64,000 nt of DNA from Chryseobacterium oranimense (GTDB lineage: Bacteria; Bacteroidota; Bacteroidia; Flavobacteriales; Weeksellaceae), in assembly GCF_900129755.1 (NCBI RefSeq), contig NZ_FQWT01000001.1, forward strand, positions 620,001 through 684,000, written 5' to 3'. The notes below the pieces were generated by a model. It worked only from the letters and a program-made list of their open reading frames with translations, was not told the DNA's origin and did no database searches. This document shows, piece after piece, positions 1 through 9,487 of this stretch (position 1 is its first letter; the number at the start of each line of letters is the position of its first letter). A program made the position numbers and the translations under genes.

Positions 1-1
1 C

Positions 2-1534
2 AATGCCACTTTATTAGGAAGAGAGCCGCTTTCTCAACGGGAAGAAAAAGCAAAAATGCTGATTGCTACGGACTACGCCCGTAAAATGTCGTTGGATATG
101 CGAATGGTAAGCGATATTTATGAAGACCACCCCGACAACAAGGCTTCTCATTGTGCCGCTAACATTGCGAAGTATTACCACCAATACAATGCGCAAAAAG
201 GAACGCAGTTCATTTTCTCGGATTTAGGTACTTATAAACCGGGTGAATGGAATGTATATTCTGAAATTAAACGCAAGCTCGTGGAAGACCACAACATACC
301 TCCACACGAAGTCCGGTTTATACAGGAAGCTAAGAATGATAAGCAGCGTAAGGAACTTATCAAAGGAATGAACGAGGGCAAAATCCGTGTGCTGTTCGGT
401 TCAACAAGTATGCTCGGCACTGGCGTAAACGCACAGAAAAGAGCCGTTGCCGTACACCATTTGGATACACCGTGGCGACCGAGCGACCTTGCCCAAAGGG
501 ACGGGCGGGCTATCCGAAAAGGCAATGAAATTGCAAAGCATTTTGCGGACAACAAAGTACAAGTAATTATCTATGCCGTAGAAAAATCACTGGACAGCTA
601 TAAGTTCAACCTGCTATTCAACAAACAGCTTTTTATCGACCAGCTAAAGAATAATAATCTCGGTAAGCGTACCCTTGACGAGGGTAGTATGGACGAAAAA
701 TCGGGTATGAACTTCTCGGAATATGTAGCAATTCTCTCAGGAAATACCGACTTGCTGGATAAAGCCAAAATAGAAAAGCAGATTGCCGGACTGGAAAGCG
801 AAAAGCAGGCTTACAGTCGTTCTAAATACAGTGCCAAATATAAATTGGAAGACTATACAGCCGAACTTGACAAAGCCCAATCACGCTTTGACCGTATGAG
901 CCTTGATTGGGGAAACTTAGAGCAACGGTTACAAAAACGGCAGGACGGTACGGTTGTAAATGCTCTTGTGCTGGACGGTTTATCGCCGAATGCCGATGTA
1001 AAACAGACGGGTGCAAAACTTAACCAGCTTGCGGACAAAGCACGTACAGGAGGCGATTATGAAGAAATCGGTAGCCTGTATGGTTTTCAGCTATTGGTAA
1101 AAACCGAAGTTTCCCAAAAAGAGGGCGTGGATATTCGTGTGAACCGATTTTTTGTACAGGGCGAGGGCAATATCAAATACACGTTCAATAACGGTGTTAT
1201 GGCAAAAGACCCCGAAACGGCATCACTGAATTTTTTAAGGGCTTTGGAAAAGCTGCCTGTCTATATTAAAAAGGAACAGGAGAATATTGCCGAGTTCCAA
1301 AAAGATTTGCCTGTGCTTCAGGAAGTGGTTAACGGTACGTGGTCTAAAGAAACCCGTTTAAGCGAACTTAAAACTGAACTGGCTGCCGTAGAAAGGAAAA
1401 TACAGCTTTCCATAGAACCTGTTAAACAAGTAGAAGAACCTGCGGAACAAACTGAAAAAAAGCAGCAAGCTCCAAAGGTGTCAGAAAGCATTATCAGAAC
1501 TAAAGGTATCCATTTGCCACGAGGCGTACTATGA
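2..1534 (+). CDS. C-terminal part of large SNF2-type helicase / DNA methylase-like ICE protein (5' truncated by window)
   Basis: The frame is open from base 2, so the true start lies upstream. The visible ~510 residues begin in the second RecA-like lobe of a superfamily 2 helicase. A motif V-like STSMLGTGVNAQ is followed by a motif VI-like QRDGRAIRKG, where the arginines would contact ATP. The rest is a long charged, probably helical tail with a Gln/Glu/Lys-rich end. Proteins of this kind in Bacteroidetes ICEs are very large (well over 1,500 residues) and often join an N-6 methylase region to the helicase. Only the helicase end is seen here. A role in establishing or protecting incoming ICE DNA is plausible but not shown. 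A rho-independent hairpin follows at 1541. Confidence 0.8.
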   Translation, partial: NATLLGREPLSQREEKAKMLIATDYARKMSLDMRMVSDIYEDHPDNKASHCAANIAKYYHQYNAQKGTQFIFSDLGTYKPGEWNVYSEIKRKLVEDHNIPPHEVRFIQEAKNDKQRKELIKGMNEGKIRVLFGSTSMLGTGVNAQKRAVAVHHLDTPWRPSDLAQRDGRAIRKGNEIAKHFADNKVQVIIYAVEKSLDSYKFNLLFNKQLFIDQLKNNNLGKRTLDEGSMDEKSGMNFSEYVAILSGNTDLLDKAKIEKQIAGLESEKQAYSRSKYSAKYKLEDYTAELDKAQSRFDRMSLDWGNLEQRLQKRQDGTVVNALVLDGLSPNADVKQTGAKLNQLADKARTGGDYEEIGSLYGFQLLVKTEVSQKEGVDIRVNRFFVQGEGNIKYTFNNGVMAKDPETASLNFLRALEKLPVYIKKEQENIAEFQKDLPVLQEVVNGTWSKETRLSELKTELAAVERKIQLSIEPVKQVEEPAEQTEKKQQAPKVSESIIRTKGIHLPRGVL

Positions 1535-1540
1535 AAAGAA

Positions 1541-1572
1541 AACGGGGATCTGCAAGTCCCCGTTCCTTTTTT
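1541..1572 (+). terminator. Rho-independent terminator after the helicase gene
   Basis: The perfect stem AACGGGGA/TCCCCGTT (1541-1548 with 1557-1564) has an 8-base loop and is followed by CC and a run of six T. It starts 7 bp after the helicase stop codon. The convergent RteC-like gene ends at 1581. Confidence 0.85.
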
Positions 1573-1580
1573 ATCAATTT

Positions 1581-2408
1581 CTAATATTCATCTTCTTCCA
1601 GCTCATCCATCCGTTTTATCAGCGCATCACGCAGGCTGTCAAGAAACTTCGTCCGGTTTATTTTTCGGGCTTTCAGCTCCATAAATGTATGGTAAAAGTC
1701 GCCTAAATCAACATTAAAGATGCTTTCAAATGTTTTGGCGATTACTTTAATATCCGTATTGTCAAATACACCCTGAGCGTGAAGGGCATATATCAATTCT
1801 GTCAATGCAGTTTTACTGCCTCGCCAATTTAAGTTAGGTAATTCTATTGATTTGCTTTTATGTATCGGGCTGTGAAGCTGGTCTTCAAGATATACTTGTA
1901 TCAGGTCATTGGCGATGATTTTTGCAGCCTTATAATCGTGGGAAGTGGAAAAATTATGGTCCGCTTCAAAATAATAGGTGTCCAGACTTAGTTTAATGTC
2001 ATACTTTCCCCGTACAAATAGCTTATCATCTATAAAAGTATTATTGGTTCTGTAATATTTATAAAATTCGAGGTTATTGTCAAAATATCTTTTGAGTTTT
2101 TCCAATTCATCATTATAGTATTTCTTCACTGCCTTACCGCCATAAGGTTTCTTTGTTTCGATTTTATAGATAGCGTTATAATAGATGAGCTTTGAAACAA
2201 TAGCGGGCTTTTGATGCTTGAAAAAACGAATTTCTTCCTCTACATTTTTAAATCCTCTGTTCAATACATATTCTTTCACATTAGACAGGCATTTGATGAT
2301 AAGTTTTATTATCACTTCAATCTGTTGTATGGAGCAATCCGTTTCAGTTTCTAATTCTTTGATTGCGGCTTCCAGATTATTCAACGTTTCGTTATAAAAT
2401 TTATCCAT
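1581..2408 (-). CDS. rteC: RteC-like regulator of ICE excision/transfer
   Basis: This 275-residue protein (from the start chosen here) matches the RteC family in length and overall character: Lys/Tyr/Asn-rich, all helical, no membrane segment. In CTnDOT, RteC is a DNA-binding activator of the excision operon, which in turn feeds the tra genes. The N-terminus MDKFYNETL is typical, so I prefer this start to one 10 codons upstream at 2438. In CTnDOT rteC follows rteA and rteB, but no two-component pair is seen next to it here. The only receiver protein in the window is an orphan at 42.2 kb. How this copy is controlled, for example by tetracycline as in CTnDOT, cannot be judged because no tetQ is in view. 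Confidence 0.8.
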   Translation of the reverse strand: MDKFYNETLNNLEAAIKELETETDCSIQQIEVIIKLIIKCLSNVKEYVLNRGFKNVEEEIRFFKHQKPAIVSKLIYYNAIYKIETKKPYGGKAVKKYYNDELEKLKRYFDNNLEFYKYYRTNNTFIDDKLFVRGKYDIKLSLDTYYFEADHNFSTSHDYKAAKIIANDLIQVYLEDQLHSPIHKSKSIELPNLNWRGSKTALTELIYALHAQGVFDNTDIKVIAKTFESIFNVDLGDFYHTFMELKARKINRTKFLDSLRDALIKRMDELEEDEY

Positions 2409-2483
2409 CCTGTTTATTTTGAAATTTCTATTGGACACCTACATTGAATTAGTTGATGTCATTACATAGGGTTAGCTAATCGG

Positions 2484-3731
2484 TCAAAGTGCCTTTTTAC
2501 GATTTCCTTTCGATGATTTAAAGGTTAAAACAGCAATTACCGCCAAAGCCAACGTAAGCATACCTCCATACAAGAACTCTTTTTCGGGAAACCGTGTGCC
2601 TAAAAAACCTGCTATCGGGTATGCTATTGCCCACCACAAATGAGAAAACGCAAAGTGAGAACCGTACACCTTACCTTGATTTTCTGATGCAATGTTTTCG
2701 CCTATTAATGTTTCTGACGGCATATCGGCAAGCGTTTGACCTATACCTGCCAAAACCCATAAGAACAGCAAGCCGTTGTACGGAACAAAATTGGCAAAGC
2801 TGATAGCTAAACCTATCAGGACAGCCCCGCTTATCAGCGATATGCTCCGTGTTTTGGTTTTATCAAGGCTGCCTAACAGAAAAGCCGTGATAGCTGCGCC
2901 TACTCCGAAAATTGCCATTATCCAGCCGTAATGCTTATCATCTAAAGCTAAAGATGTTTTTACCAAACCAACGGTATTTACCAATACCATAGCTCCGGCA
3001 ATAGCAGATATAAATTCAATACTTAAAGAGAACCTTAAAATCTTGTTTCCAAACAATAAGCGAATACCTTTTATTACTTCGCTCCACGTATTGCCGGGCG
3101 GTGTACTATCGGTATTCACTCCTTTTTGCAGTGCTGCCACCGGTATAGTCAATATCAGTAGTATGGCAATGAATAATGTTGCTCCATTGACAAAGAAAAT
3201 CTGCTTGGCTCCTAACCATACCGCAAATATCCCCGCCAATGCAGGACCAAATACGCTTAACAACTGAAAAGTTGCCATTGATAAGCCGTTGGCTTCCCTG
3301 TATATTTCTTTGTCTACTATCTGTGGGATAATAGCCCTGTATGTTGGCGTGAAGAATGCAGCGAATACGTTCAATGCAAATATCAACCCATACACCTGCC
3401 ACTCGGCATTTACAAACGGCAGCATACACACAATTGCCATTCTTGCCAGTTGCGTTATCAGCAATATGTTTTTTCGCTTTAATTTTTCAGACACTACGCC
3501 TGCAAAGGGCGAAAAAATGATATACGCCGTTACCCGCAAAGTGAGAGCCGATGCCAATATAGCTGCCGCATTATCGGGGCTGATTTCATAGGTAAGCAAT
3601 GCCAATCCTAACCACGTAAAGGCATCCCCGAACAAACTTGCGATTTGGGCAAAATAAAGCCTTGCGAAAGTCGAGTTCCGTAATGTTTTAAATGGTTCTG
3701 TAAACGCTTTTTTTAATAATTGTAATTCCAT
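2484..3731 (-). CDS. MFS transporter (DHA3/MFS_3-like exporter)
   Basis: The 415-residue protein is almost wholly hydrophobic, with about 12 predicted membrane segments and a basic loop after segment 2 (VSEKLKRKN, a degenerate motif A). The N-terminal stretch LRNSTFARLYFAQIASLFGDAF is typical of the MFS_3 branch that includes enterobactin-type and macrolide exporters. Substrate cannot be read from the sequence. It lies downstream of the TonB receptor on the same strand, 83 bp away across a long hairpin (3759-3800). This places it at the edge of the metal cargo, where it might export a chelate or metallophore. The start at 3731 gives a normal N-terminus. Confidence 0.8.
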   Translation of the reverse strand: MELQLLKKAFTEPFKTLRNSTFARLYFAQIASLFGDAFTWLGLALLTYEISPDNAAAILASALTLRVTAYIIFSPFAGVVSEKLKRKNILLITQLARMAIVCMLPFVNAEWQVYGLIFALNVFAAFFTPTYRAIIPQIVDKEIYREANGLSMATFQLLSVFGPALAGIFAVWLGAKQIFFVNGATLFIAILLILTIPVAALQKGVNTDSTPPGNTWSEVIKGIRLLFGNKILRFSLSIEFISAIAGAMVLVNTVGLVKTSLALDDKHYGWIMAIFGVGAAITAFLLGSLDKTKTRSISLISGAVLIGLAISFANFVPYNGLLFLWVLAGIGQTLADMPSETLIGENIASENQGKVYGSHFAFSHLWWAIAYPIAGFLGTRFPEKEFLYGGMLTLALAVIAVLTFKSSKGNRKKAL

Positions 3732-3758
3732 TTTACATTTTTAAATTATTCTTATTAA

Positions 3759-3800
3759 GCGGATAAGCACCGCCGTCAGACGGTGCTTTTTTCTATCCGC
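3759..3800 (-). terminator. Two-tier hairpin between TonB receptor and MFS gene
   Basis: An outer stem GCGGATA/TATCCGC (3759-3765 with 3794-3800) encloses an inner stem AAGCACCG/CGGTGCTT (3765-3772 with 3781-3788). The six-T run lies on the plus-strand side, while the adjoining genes run on the minus strand. It is therefore not a textbook terminator for the receptor gene. It could weaken or process the receptor-MFS transcript. The structure is clear, the function inferred. Confidence 0.45.
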
Positions 3801-3814
3801 TTCGTTATGGTTTC

Positions 3815-6217
3815 TTAAAAATTCATTATCAGTTTCACACTGATATTACGTCCCATATTGAAAACGCCCATTCTTCCCGTTGCCGGATTTTCAGGAGCAT
3901 ATTTCAGTCTGCTTAAATGACTTTGATAAGCCACATCAGCAAGATTTTCTCCACTAATGAACAAAGACATAAAGTCGCTCCGGTTGAACGCCTTAATATT
4001 TGTTCCGATACCTGCACTCAATAAAGTGTATGCGGGTGTTGCTGTTTCTGTTCCGTAAGCACTGAAAAACTTATCCTGCTGAAAGAAGTGGTTAATCCCA
4101 AATTTGATGTAAGCGTTGGAAAACGTTCTATTTACATTCCTTAATTCGGCTTTGATTTCGCCCCTGTATCTCGGGGCTGGGATAAACGGCAAGTATTTCG
4201 AGCTTTCGGGTTGGCTGCTTTGGGTAGCCTGTACATACGAAAATGAGTTTTCCAAATGCAGCCATTCTATCGGTTGCGGGTGTATGTCCAAATAAATTTC
4301 GCCACCAACTAAGGTAGCGTTGCCCGCTGTATATTGAAAGGCTGGCGCACCATCAACAGGGTCGGGAATAATTTCCGTTCCGTCTTCCGCAACAAGTTTT
4401 TCGAGATAGATATAATTTTGAATGAAGTTTACAAATGGCGTAAGCTCCAACGTAATGTGTTTGGAGTTCAGAAAATAGGCAACATCTATCTGGTGACTGA
4501 TTTCTGATTTTAAATCAGGTGTTCCGAACAGATAACGAAACGTTCCCTCGTGTCTTCCGTTCGCTGACAGTTCCGTACTGTTCGGCGCTCTGAAACCTCT
4601 CGATACATTGAATTTTAACGTAGAATTTTTATCGACTTGATAAGACAATCCTAAGCTACCGGAAACGCCATTGTAGTTTTTATTAAAGGCACTGAACTTT
4701 AATTCCGCATCGGGGTCTGTACTTTGCACAGGCTCTTCGTCTTCATTAAGATAGAGTTCTTTTGAGTTCATAGACCTGTTGTCAAATCTAAGTCCTCCGG
4801 CTAAAGTGAGTTTGCCAAAAGTTTTCTGTGTAAAAAGAAATGCTCCGGCATCAAACAGATTATAGGCAGGTATCAAAAATTCTTCCCCTCTGTTGGTGTT
4901 GGATTGCCACATACCACCGATACCAACCGAAGTTTCCCAGCCTCTTGATTTTTCAAAATTATACCGCACATTATAATTAAGTGTGTTCAAATCAAAGAAC
5001 AATGCCGGTTCATTGGGAGCGGCGGGGTTTTCATACTCTCTTCGTTTATTGTTCTGAAAACCGAAATCGGCATTAATTGTACCTTTATTCAATATGAAAT
5101 AATTGTTGGAAGAAACGCCCAAATGGTTGATGGTCTGATGTGGAAAACCGACCTTATACCCTTTATAATCATTTCCGCTTGCAACTACTTCATCGCCATT
5201 GGCATTTTCATAGATAAATCTTCCTAACTCGTCCCTTTCGCCCTCTACAAGATTAAGCGTGTTGTTATAAGAGCTGACGGTGAGGTGCGAGTGTCCCCAC
5301 CTTTTGTTTATTCCCAAGAACAAGCTGCCGTTAAGTTCCTTAAAACCCGAATTGAAGACTTTCCCATCGTAGGCATTTTGATAGTTGCCCGCAAATTTAT
5401 TACTAAACCTGCCCAACCATTGTAAACCATCCTTATTGCCTGCATTGGAAAGGGAGTAGCCTATCAGGTTATTATTGCTTTGGTAATTCGTAGAAACCTG
5501 CGTTTTTATCTCACCTATTGGCAAGGCTTTAGGAGCAAGAAAGTTAAGCACTCCGGCAATACCGTCCGAGCCGTACATCAGGCTGCCGGGACCTTTCACT
5601 ACTTCCACTCTGTCCACCGCATTCTCATCTATTTCAATACCGTGTTCATCTCCCCATTGCTGCCCTTCTTGACGAATACCGTTATTCAATGTAATCACCC
5701 TGTTGTATCCCAATCCTCTTATGGTAGGTTTTGAAATTCCCGTACCCGTTGTTATCTGGTTTACGCCCGGTATGTTTCTCAAACCGTCAATCAGGTTGGT
5801 AGCACTGTTTTGTTTTAAGGTGTTGCCGTCAACCGCTTTGACAATAACAGGGCTTAATCTTAGTTCTGTCGAGCGGGTTACACCTGTGATGATTAACTCG
5901 TTCAGCTCCGTAATGGCAGGACTTAATACAAAGTCCATAACCGTATCTTGTGCTATCGTTATTTTCTCGATTATTGGTTCATAACCTGTAAAACTTATCT
6001 CTAAAAGATATGTTCCCCGTTTCAGGTTTTTGATTTCATAATTACCGTTTACATCCGTTGTGGTTCCGGCTTTTAAATCAGCAATATAGACTGATACCCC
6101 GGCTAAATTTTTATTATTTTCCTGGTCTTTTACTGTACCGGAAATTCTGTTTTGTGCAAATATGTTTAAGGTTGCTGAAACAAAGGCAACCAATAGCAAT
6201 ACGCTTTTTAAATTCAT
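3815..6217 (-). CDS. TonB-dependent outer-membrane receptor
   Basis: The 800-residue protein begins with a signal peptide (about residues 1-22, ending in FAQ). A carboxypeptidase-regulatory-like beta-sandwich domain (about 24-110) follows, then a plug domain (about 125-230) with the typical VDRVEVVKGPGSLMYGS stretch. The remainder is a long beta-barrel rich in aromatic, alternating strands that ends in phenylalanine (LIMNF). Such receptors bring metal chelates or other large ligands across the outer membrane using TonB energy. The gene leads a run of same-strand metal-handling genes, so a metal complex is the likely ligand, but this is inferred from context only. Length and domain order are normal, with no sign of damage. 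Confidence 0.93.
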   Translation of the reverse strand: MNLKSVLLLVAFVSATLNIFAQNRISGTVKDQENNKNLAGVSVYIADLKAGTTTDVNGNYEIKNLKRGTYLLEISFTGYEPIIEKITIAQDTVMDFVLSPAITELNELIITGVTRSTELRLSPVIVKAVDGNTLKQNSATNLIDGLRNIPGVNQITTGTGISKPTIRGLGYNRVITLNNGIRQEGQQWGDEHGIEIDENAVDRVEVVKGPGSLMYGSDGIAGVLNFLAPKALPIGEIKTQVSTNYQSNNNLIGYSLSNAGNKDGLQWLGRFSNKFAGNYQNAYDGKVFNSGFKELNGSLFLGINKRWGHSHLTVSSYNNTLNLVEGERDELGRFIYENANGDEVVASGNDYKGYKVGFPHQTINHLGVSSNNYFILNKGTINADFGFQNNKRREYENPAAPNEPALFFDLNTLNYNVRYNFEKSRGWETSVGIGGMWQSNTNRGEEFLIPAYNLFDAGAFLFTQKTFGKLTLAGGLRFDNRSMNSKELYLNEDEEPVQSTDPDAELKFSAFNKNYNGVSGSLGLSYQVDKNSTLKFNVSRGFRAPNSTELSANGRHEGTFRYLFGTPDLKSEISHQIDVAYFLNSKHITLELTPFVNFIQNYIYLEKLVAEDGTEIIPDPVDGAPAFQYTAGNATLVGGEIYLDIHPQPIEWLHLENSFSYVQATQSSQPESSKYLPFIPAPRYRGEIKAELRNVNRTFSNAYIKFGINHFFQQDKFFSAYGTETATPAYTLLSAGIGTNIKAFNRSDFMSLFISGENLADVAYQSHLSRLKYAPENPATGRMGVFNMGRNISVKLIMNF

Positions 6218-6289
6218 AAATCTGATTTTTTAATTCTTATAATTTGAGCTGGATAAACAGACGCTCCGGCTGCTTACCTCTATAAAAAA

Positions 6290-6658
6290 TCAAATTATTG
6301 GCGGACCTCTGTTTTGGGTTTCAGGAAGTGTGGCTTCGTAAAAATTTGCCTTATATAATGTATATTCCGAACGATGTTCAACATTAATGCAAACAAACTG
6401 TATAGCGGTAAAAAGATGAACAGATACACAATGATTGTCACAAAGAAAACACTTCTTTAATACTTTGCTAAGGTGGGCTTTATGTTCGCAGAAACTATTG
6501 CTGCCATCTGAATAGTAAACAGTTTTTTCACATTTGGTTGCTTTTTCAAATGCAATAATTTCATCGTGGTGGTGAAACATAAGTGCAGGGCTGTTGCCGA
6601 ACAGGTATAACAGCAACAGAAAAAGTCCTGCAAATTTTATGTTTCTTTTATCTTTCAA
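6290..6658 (-). CDS. Small exported Cys/His-rich protein of the metal cluster
   Basis: The 122-residue protein has an N-terminal hydrophobic segment (about residues 9-27), directly followed by MFHHHDE and then by several cysteines (CEKT, CEHK, KKCFLCDNHC) that could bind metal. The C-terminus ends in NRGPPII. A closely similar ending (RGPPSF) occurs in the 17122-17529 gene, which points to a shared family of small Bacteroidetes metal-cluster proteins (the type annotated HYC_CC_PP). It lies just upstream of the TonB receptor, with 72 bp between them on the same strand. I infer a periplasmic metal sensor or binding role. No enzymatic motif is present. Confidence 0.65.
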   Translation of the reverse strand: MKDKRNIKFAGLFLLLLYLFGNSPALMFHHHDEIIAFEKATKCEKTVYYSDGSNSFCEHKAHLSKVLKKCFLCDNHCVSVHLFTAIQFVCINVEHRSEYTLYKANFYEATLPETQNRGPPII

Positions 6659-6715
6659 TTTTAGCTACGATATGGTTAAAAATGTTTTGGATTTTCCTGT
6701 AAACTCAACGGGTAT

Positions 6716-7039
6716 CTACCAAAGACAATCCTGAAAATCGGTTGCCATATGTAACAATAAGCCCAGCGCAACAATCCTGACTATTTTGTTGCCGAACAGC
6801 AAGAGCAAGAAATACACTGCTATTGCATAATACGAATGCAGGTAGTGAAAGCCAACGCTGCATCTGTTCGGGTCGAATATCGGTTCTGCAAACAGGTGGT
6901 CTATATCAACAAGCATTGTTGCTAACAAAATTATCCAGACCATCTTCCATTCCTTTCTGAAAAACACGAAGGCAACCAATCCCGGAAAGAGAAGGTGCAA
7001 AGCGTAGTGGATAATATTTTGCAGTACGAATAAGGACAT
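6716..7039 (-). CDS. DUF6122-like small integral membrane protein
   Basis: The 107-residue protein has three to four membrane segments and a conserved-looking acidic/His core: DIDHLFAEP near residues 45-53, then FHYLHSYYA, and a C-terminal HMATDFQDCLW. The spacing of Asp and His residues resembles the small metal-dependent membrane hydrolase-like proteins annotated as DUF6122, but no activity is known. It sits in the metal cargo on the same strand as its neighbours, between the Cys/His-rich protein and the 7180 gene. I could not assign a function. The start at 7039 is the only good methionine before the first membrane segment. Confidence 0.7.
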   Translation of the reverse strand: MSLFVLQNIIHYALHLLFPGLVAFVFFRKEWKMVWIILLATMLVDIDHLFAEPIFDPNRCSVGFHYLHSYYAIAVYFLLLLFGNKIVRIVALGLLLHMATDFQDCLW

Positions 7040-7179
7040 TTAGTTATTTTTCTTTGGTCGTTTTTTAGTCGGGTATGAAGCCTATTAATAGTTTATGTTG
7101 ATTTGTTATGGAAATAAAGCCTTGCGGAAGTCTTATTCCACAAAGCCTTATTATTTCACCGCCAATTTTAGATGAAAAA

Positions 7180-7602
7180 TTAGTGTTGATGTCCGTGTGC
7201 TTTGTCAGCAGCAGAAACCTCATTTTTAAATTTTCCAACCAACTTTTTGCCCTCATAGGTAATCGTAACGGTGCAATTCGTATGGATGCCATTTTTAGGC
7301 AATGCCACTGTCAATGCTCCATTTTTACCTGCGATAAGATTAGCTGTTGATTTACTGCCATTTTCAAAAGCAAATTCTACCGAGCCGGTAGCCGTTTTGG
7401 TTAACGTTTTAGCATTGGCATCCAGCACATAAAAAGTAAGCGCATTGTTGGCTTTTACCATTTCGATATGGTAGTTGTCAATATCTACCATTTTACCCCC
7501 GTGTGGAGCTGCACCGTGTCCGCTTTGAGCCATTGCAGGGCTAATTGCTAAAGTTGCAATAGCAACCACTAAAGCCATTCCGATTGATTTGATTTTTCTC
7601 AT
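7180..7602 (-). CDS. Small periplasmic protein of the metal cluster
   Basis: This 140-residue protein has a clear signal peptide (about residues 1-25, cleavage after AMA). The mature start is His-rich (SGHGAAPHGGKMV) and the C-terminus is also His-rich (DKAHGHQH). The middle part looks like a small beta-rich domain. The DKAHGH ending is shared with the repeat in the lipoprotein at 16772-17035, so the two probably bind the same ligand. It lies 34 bp downstream of the P-type ATPase gene on the same strand and is probably co-transcribed with it. A periplasmic metal-binding or metal-delivery role is inferred. No enzyme signature is seen. Confidence 0.7.
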   Translation of the reverse strand: MRKIKSIGMALVVAIATLAISPAMAQSGHGAAPHGGKMVDIDNYHIEMVKANNALTFYVLDANAKTLTKTATGSVEFAFENGSKSTANLIAGKNGALTVALPKNGIHTNCTVTITYEGKKLVGKFKNEVSAADKAHGHQH

Positions 7603-7636
7603 TTTTTTTGATTTTTAAAAAGTGAATAATTAAGAA

Positions 7637-9475
7637 TTAAATTTTTACCCTAAGTAATTTGATTGAATTAAGAAACACCAGCGTATCAGGTAACAGGTGG
7701 ATGATGGCTGCCTGCACCGGTCCTAAAACTCCCGTTAACACCAATGTGATACCTACAACGTGTACCACACCCACACCGCCGATGATATTTTCCTTAATTG
7801 TCCTGAATGCTTTTTTACTGATGGCTTTGGAACGGGCTATTTTTTCCAGCTTATCTTCCACCAATACAATATCAGCCGCTTCCATTGCAGCTTGTGTACC
7901 CACTATGCCCATAGAAATACCTACATTCGCCTGTACCAAAGCAGGTGCATCGTTAATGCCGTCACCAACCATTGCTACTTTTTCGCCTTTGGATTGTAGT
8001 TCCTGTATCGCCTTGATTTTGTCTTCAGGCAGCATATCTGCCCTGAATGATGTAATACCTAATTGTCCTGATACGTGTGCTGCCGTCTGTGGATTGTCGC
8101 CTGTGAGCATAATGATGTTTTCTACACCGCTTCTTTTCAATTCCTCAATCATTTCCTTTGCTCCCGGACGTATCGCATCTGACACATAAAACACAGATGC
8201 CGCATTGCCATCCACCGCCATATAGATAGCCGTATCGGTGAGGTTTTCGCTATTGACGGTTACGGAAATAGTATGGTCGTCCATCAGCGTTTTGTTACCT
8301 ATCAGCACTTTTTTATTGTTGATGGTAGCACTGATACCTTTCCCTTTGAATACCTCAAAATCCGTAGGCTCTGATAACGAAGCACCCATATTGTCCGCAT
8401 ACATCAGTATAGCATTGGCAAGGGGGTGGCTGGAACGGTTTTCCGCTGATGCCGCTAATTGCACCAATTCTTTTTCAGTAAAGCTGTCATCGAGTATTTC
8501 AACTCTGTTTACGGTAGGCTTACCTATGGTCAATGTGCCTGTTTTGTCAAAAACAATGGTTTTTATCTTCGCCAATTCTTCCAAAAACTTACCGCCTTTT
8601 ACAAGTATTCCTTCTCTTGCGGCTCTTGCTATGGCAGAAATGGTTACTAAAGGCGTAGCTAAGCCTAATTCGGCAGGCGAAGTGAAAATAAGCAGGGCTA
8701 TCACGAGCTTTACATCTTTAGTTAGTAGGTAAACACCCAATACAAAAACGAAAACAACGGGTATCAGCCACGCCGCTACCTTATCCGTTAATTTTTCAAT
8801 AGGGGCTTTACTGCTTTCTGCTTCTTCTACCAAAGCGATAATGCGTGAAAACACCGTATCTTTTCCCGCTTTGGTCATTTCTACGTCCAAAGCCCCTAAC
8901 TCCAGTATTGTACCTGCAAATACTTCTGTACCGGAATTTTTTTCTACGGGTACGCTTTCTCCTGTTATGGGGGCTTGGTTTACAGACCCCGAACCCGCCA
9001 CTATCTTACCGTCAACGGGTATTTTTTCGCCAGCCTTTACCACCACAATATCACCCACCGTCAGTGATGCAATAGATACGGGCTGCTCGTTACCGTCCTT
9101 TTTCAATATGGCTGTCTGTGGCACAGAACCGATGAGTTCCTTTATAGATGCTCTTGCTCTTTCACCGCTTGCACTGGCAATGTATTCGGCAATCAGGATA
9201 ATCATCAGCACCACAGAACCCGCTAAATATTCTTTACCAACGACCGATACGATTACGGCAATGGAAATAAATAACTCCGTACCTATTTTCCGTTCCCTGA
9301 TTAATTCGAGAATGGCAGTTTTTAGCAATGCGTATAAACCAAAAGCCGTAGCTGCCAGCAAGACGGGAAGTGGTATAATTTCTAAATAAAACAACAGGCT
9401 GGCAATACCCACTGTAATAATGCGTATGATTTCCCAAAAAAATTGCCGGGAAAAAAAGGTTTGTAAATAGTTCAT
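7637..9475 (-). CDS. P1B-type heavy-metal ATPase with SPAE in place of CPC
   Basis: The 612-residue protein has the P-type ATPase core: TGES (171-174) in the actuator domain, DKTGT (310-314, phosphorylated Asp310), the heavy-metal HP motif (350-351), TGDN (458-461) and GDGINDAP (504-511). It starts directly with membrane helices and lacks an N-terminal GMxCxxC metal-binding domain. The membrane site that is normally CPC, SPC or CPH reads TSPAELGLATP here (SPAE at 266-269), so no cysteine is present. An acidic residue in the last helix pair (D597) remains. The general role is metal efflux from the cytoplasm. The ion cannot be predicted by the usual rules, although zinc, cobalt or nickel would fit a Glu/Asp site. 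It neighbours RND efflux genes in one direction of transcription. Confidence 0.88.
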   Translation of the reverse strand: MNYLQTFFSRQFFWEIIRIITVGIASLLFYLEIIPLPVLLAATAFGLYALLKTAILELIRERKIGTELFISIAVIVSVVGKEYLAGSVVLMIILIAEYIASASGERARASIKELIGSVPQTAILKKDGNEQPVSIASLTVGDIVVVKAGEKIPVDGKIVAGSGSVNQAPITGESVPVEKNSGTEVFAGTILELGALDVEMTKAGKDTVFSRIIALVEEAESSKAPIEKLTDKVAAWLIPVVFVFVLGVYLLTKDVKLVIALLIFTSPAELGLATPLVTISAIARAAREGILVKGGKFLEELAKIKTIVFDKTGTLTIGKPTVNRVEILDDSFTEKELVQLAASAENRSSHPLANAILMYADNMGASLSEPTDFEVFKGKGISATINNKKVLIGNKTLMDDHTISVTVNSENLTDTAIYMAVDGNAASVFYVSDAIRPGAKEMIEELKRSGVENIIMLTGDNPQTAAHVSGQLGITSFRADMLPEDKIKAIQELQSKGEKVAMVGDGINDAPALVQANVGISMGIVGTQAAMEAADIVLVEDKLEKIARSKAISKKAFRTIKENIIGGVGVVHVVGITLVLTGVLGPVQAAIIHLLPDTLVFLNSIKLLRVKI

Positions 9476-9487
9476 ATTGTTATGATA

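Noticed and set aside
7065..7179. Additional small gene between the DUF6122-like gene and the 7180 gene
   Set aside because: The only frame there is a shadow over the end of the 7180 gene in another frame, without protein-like character.
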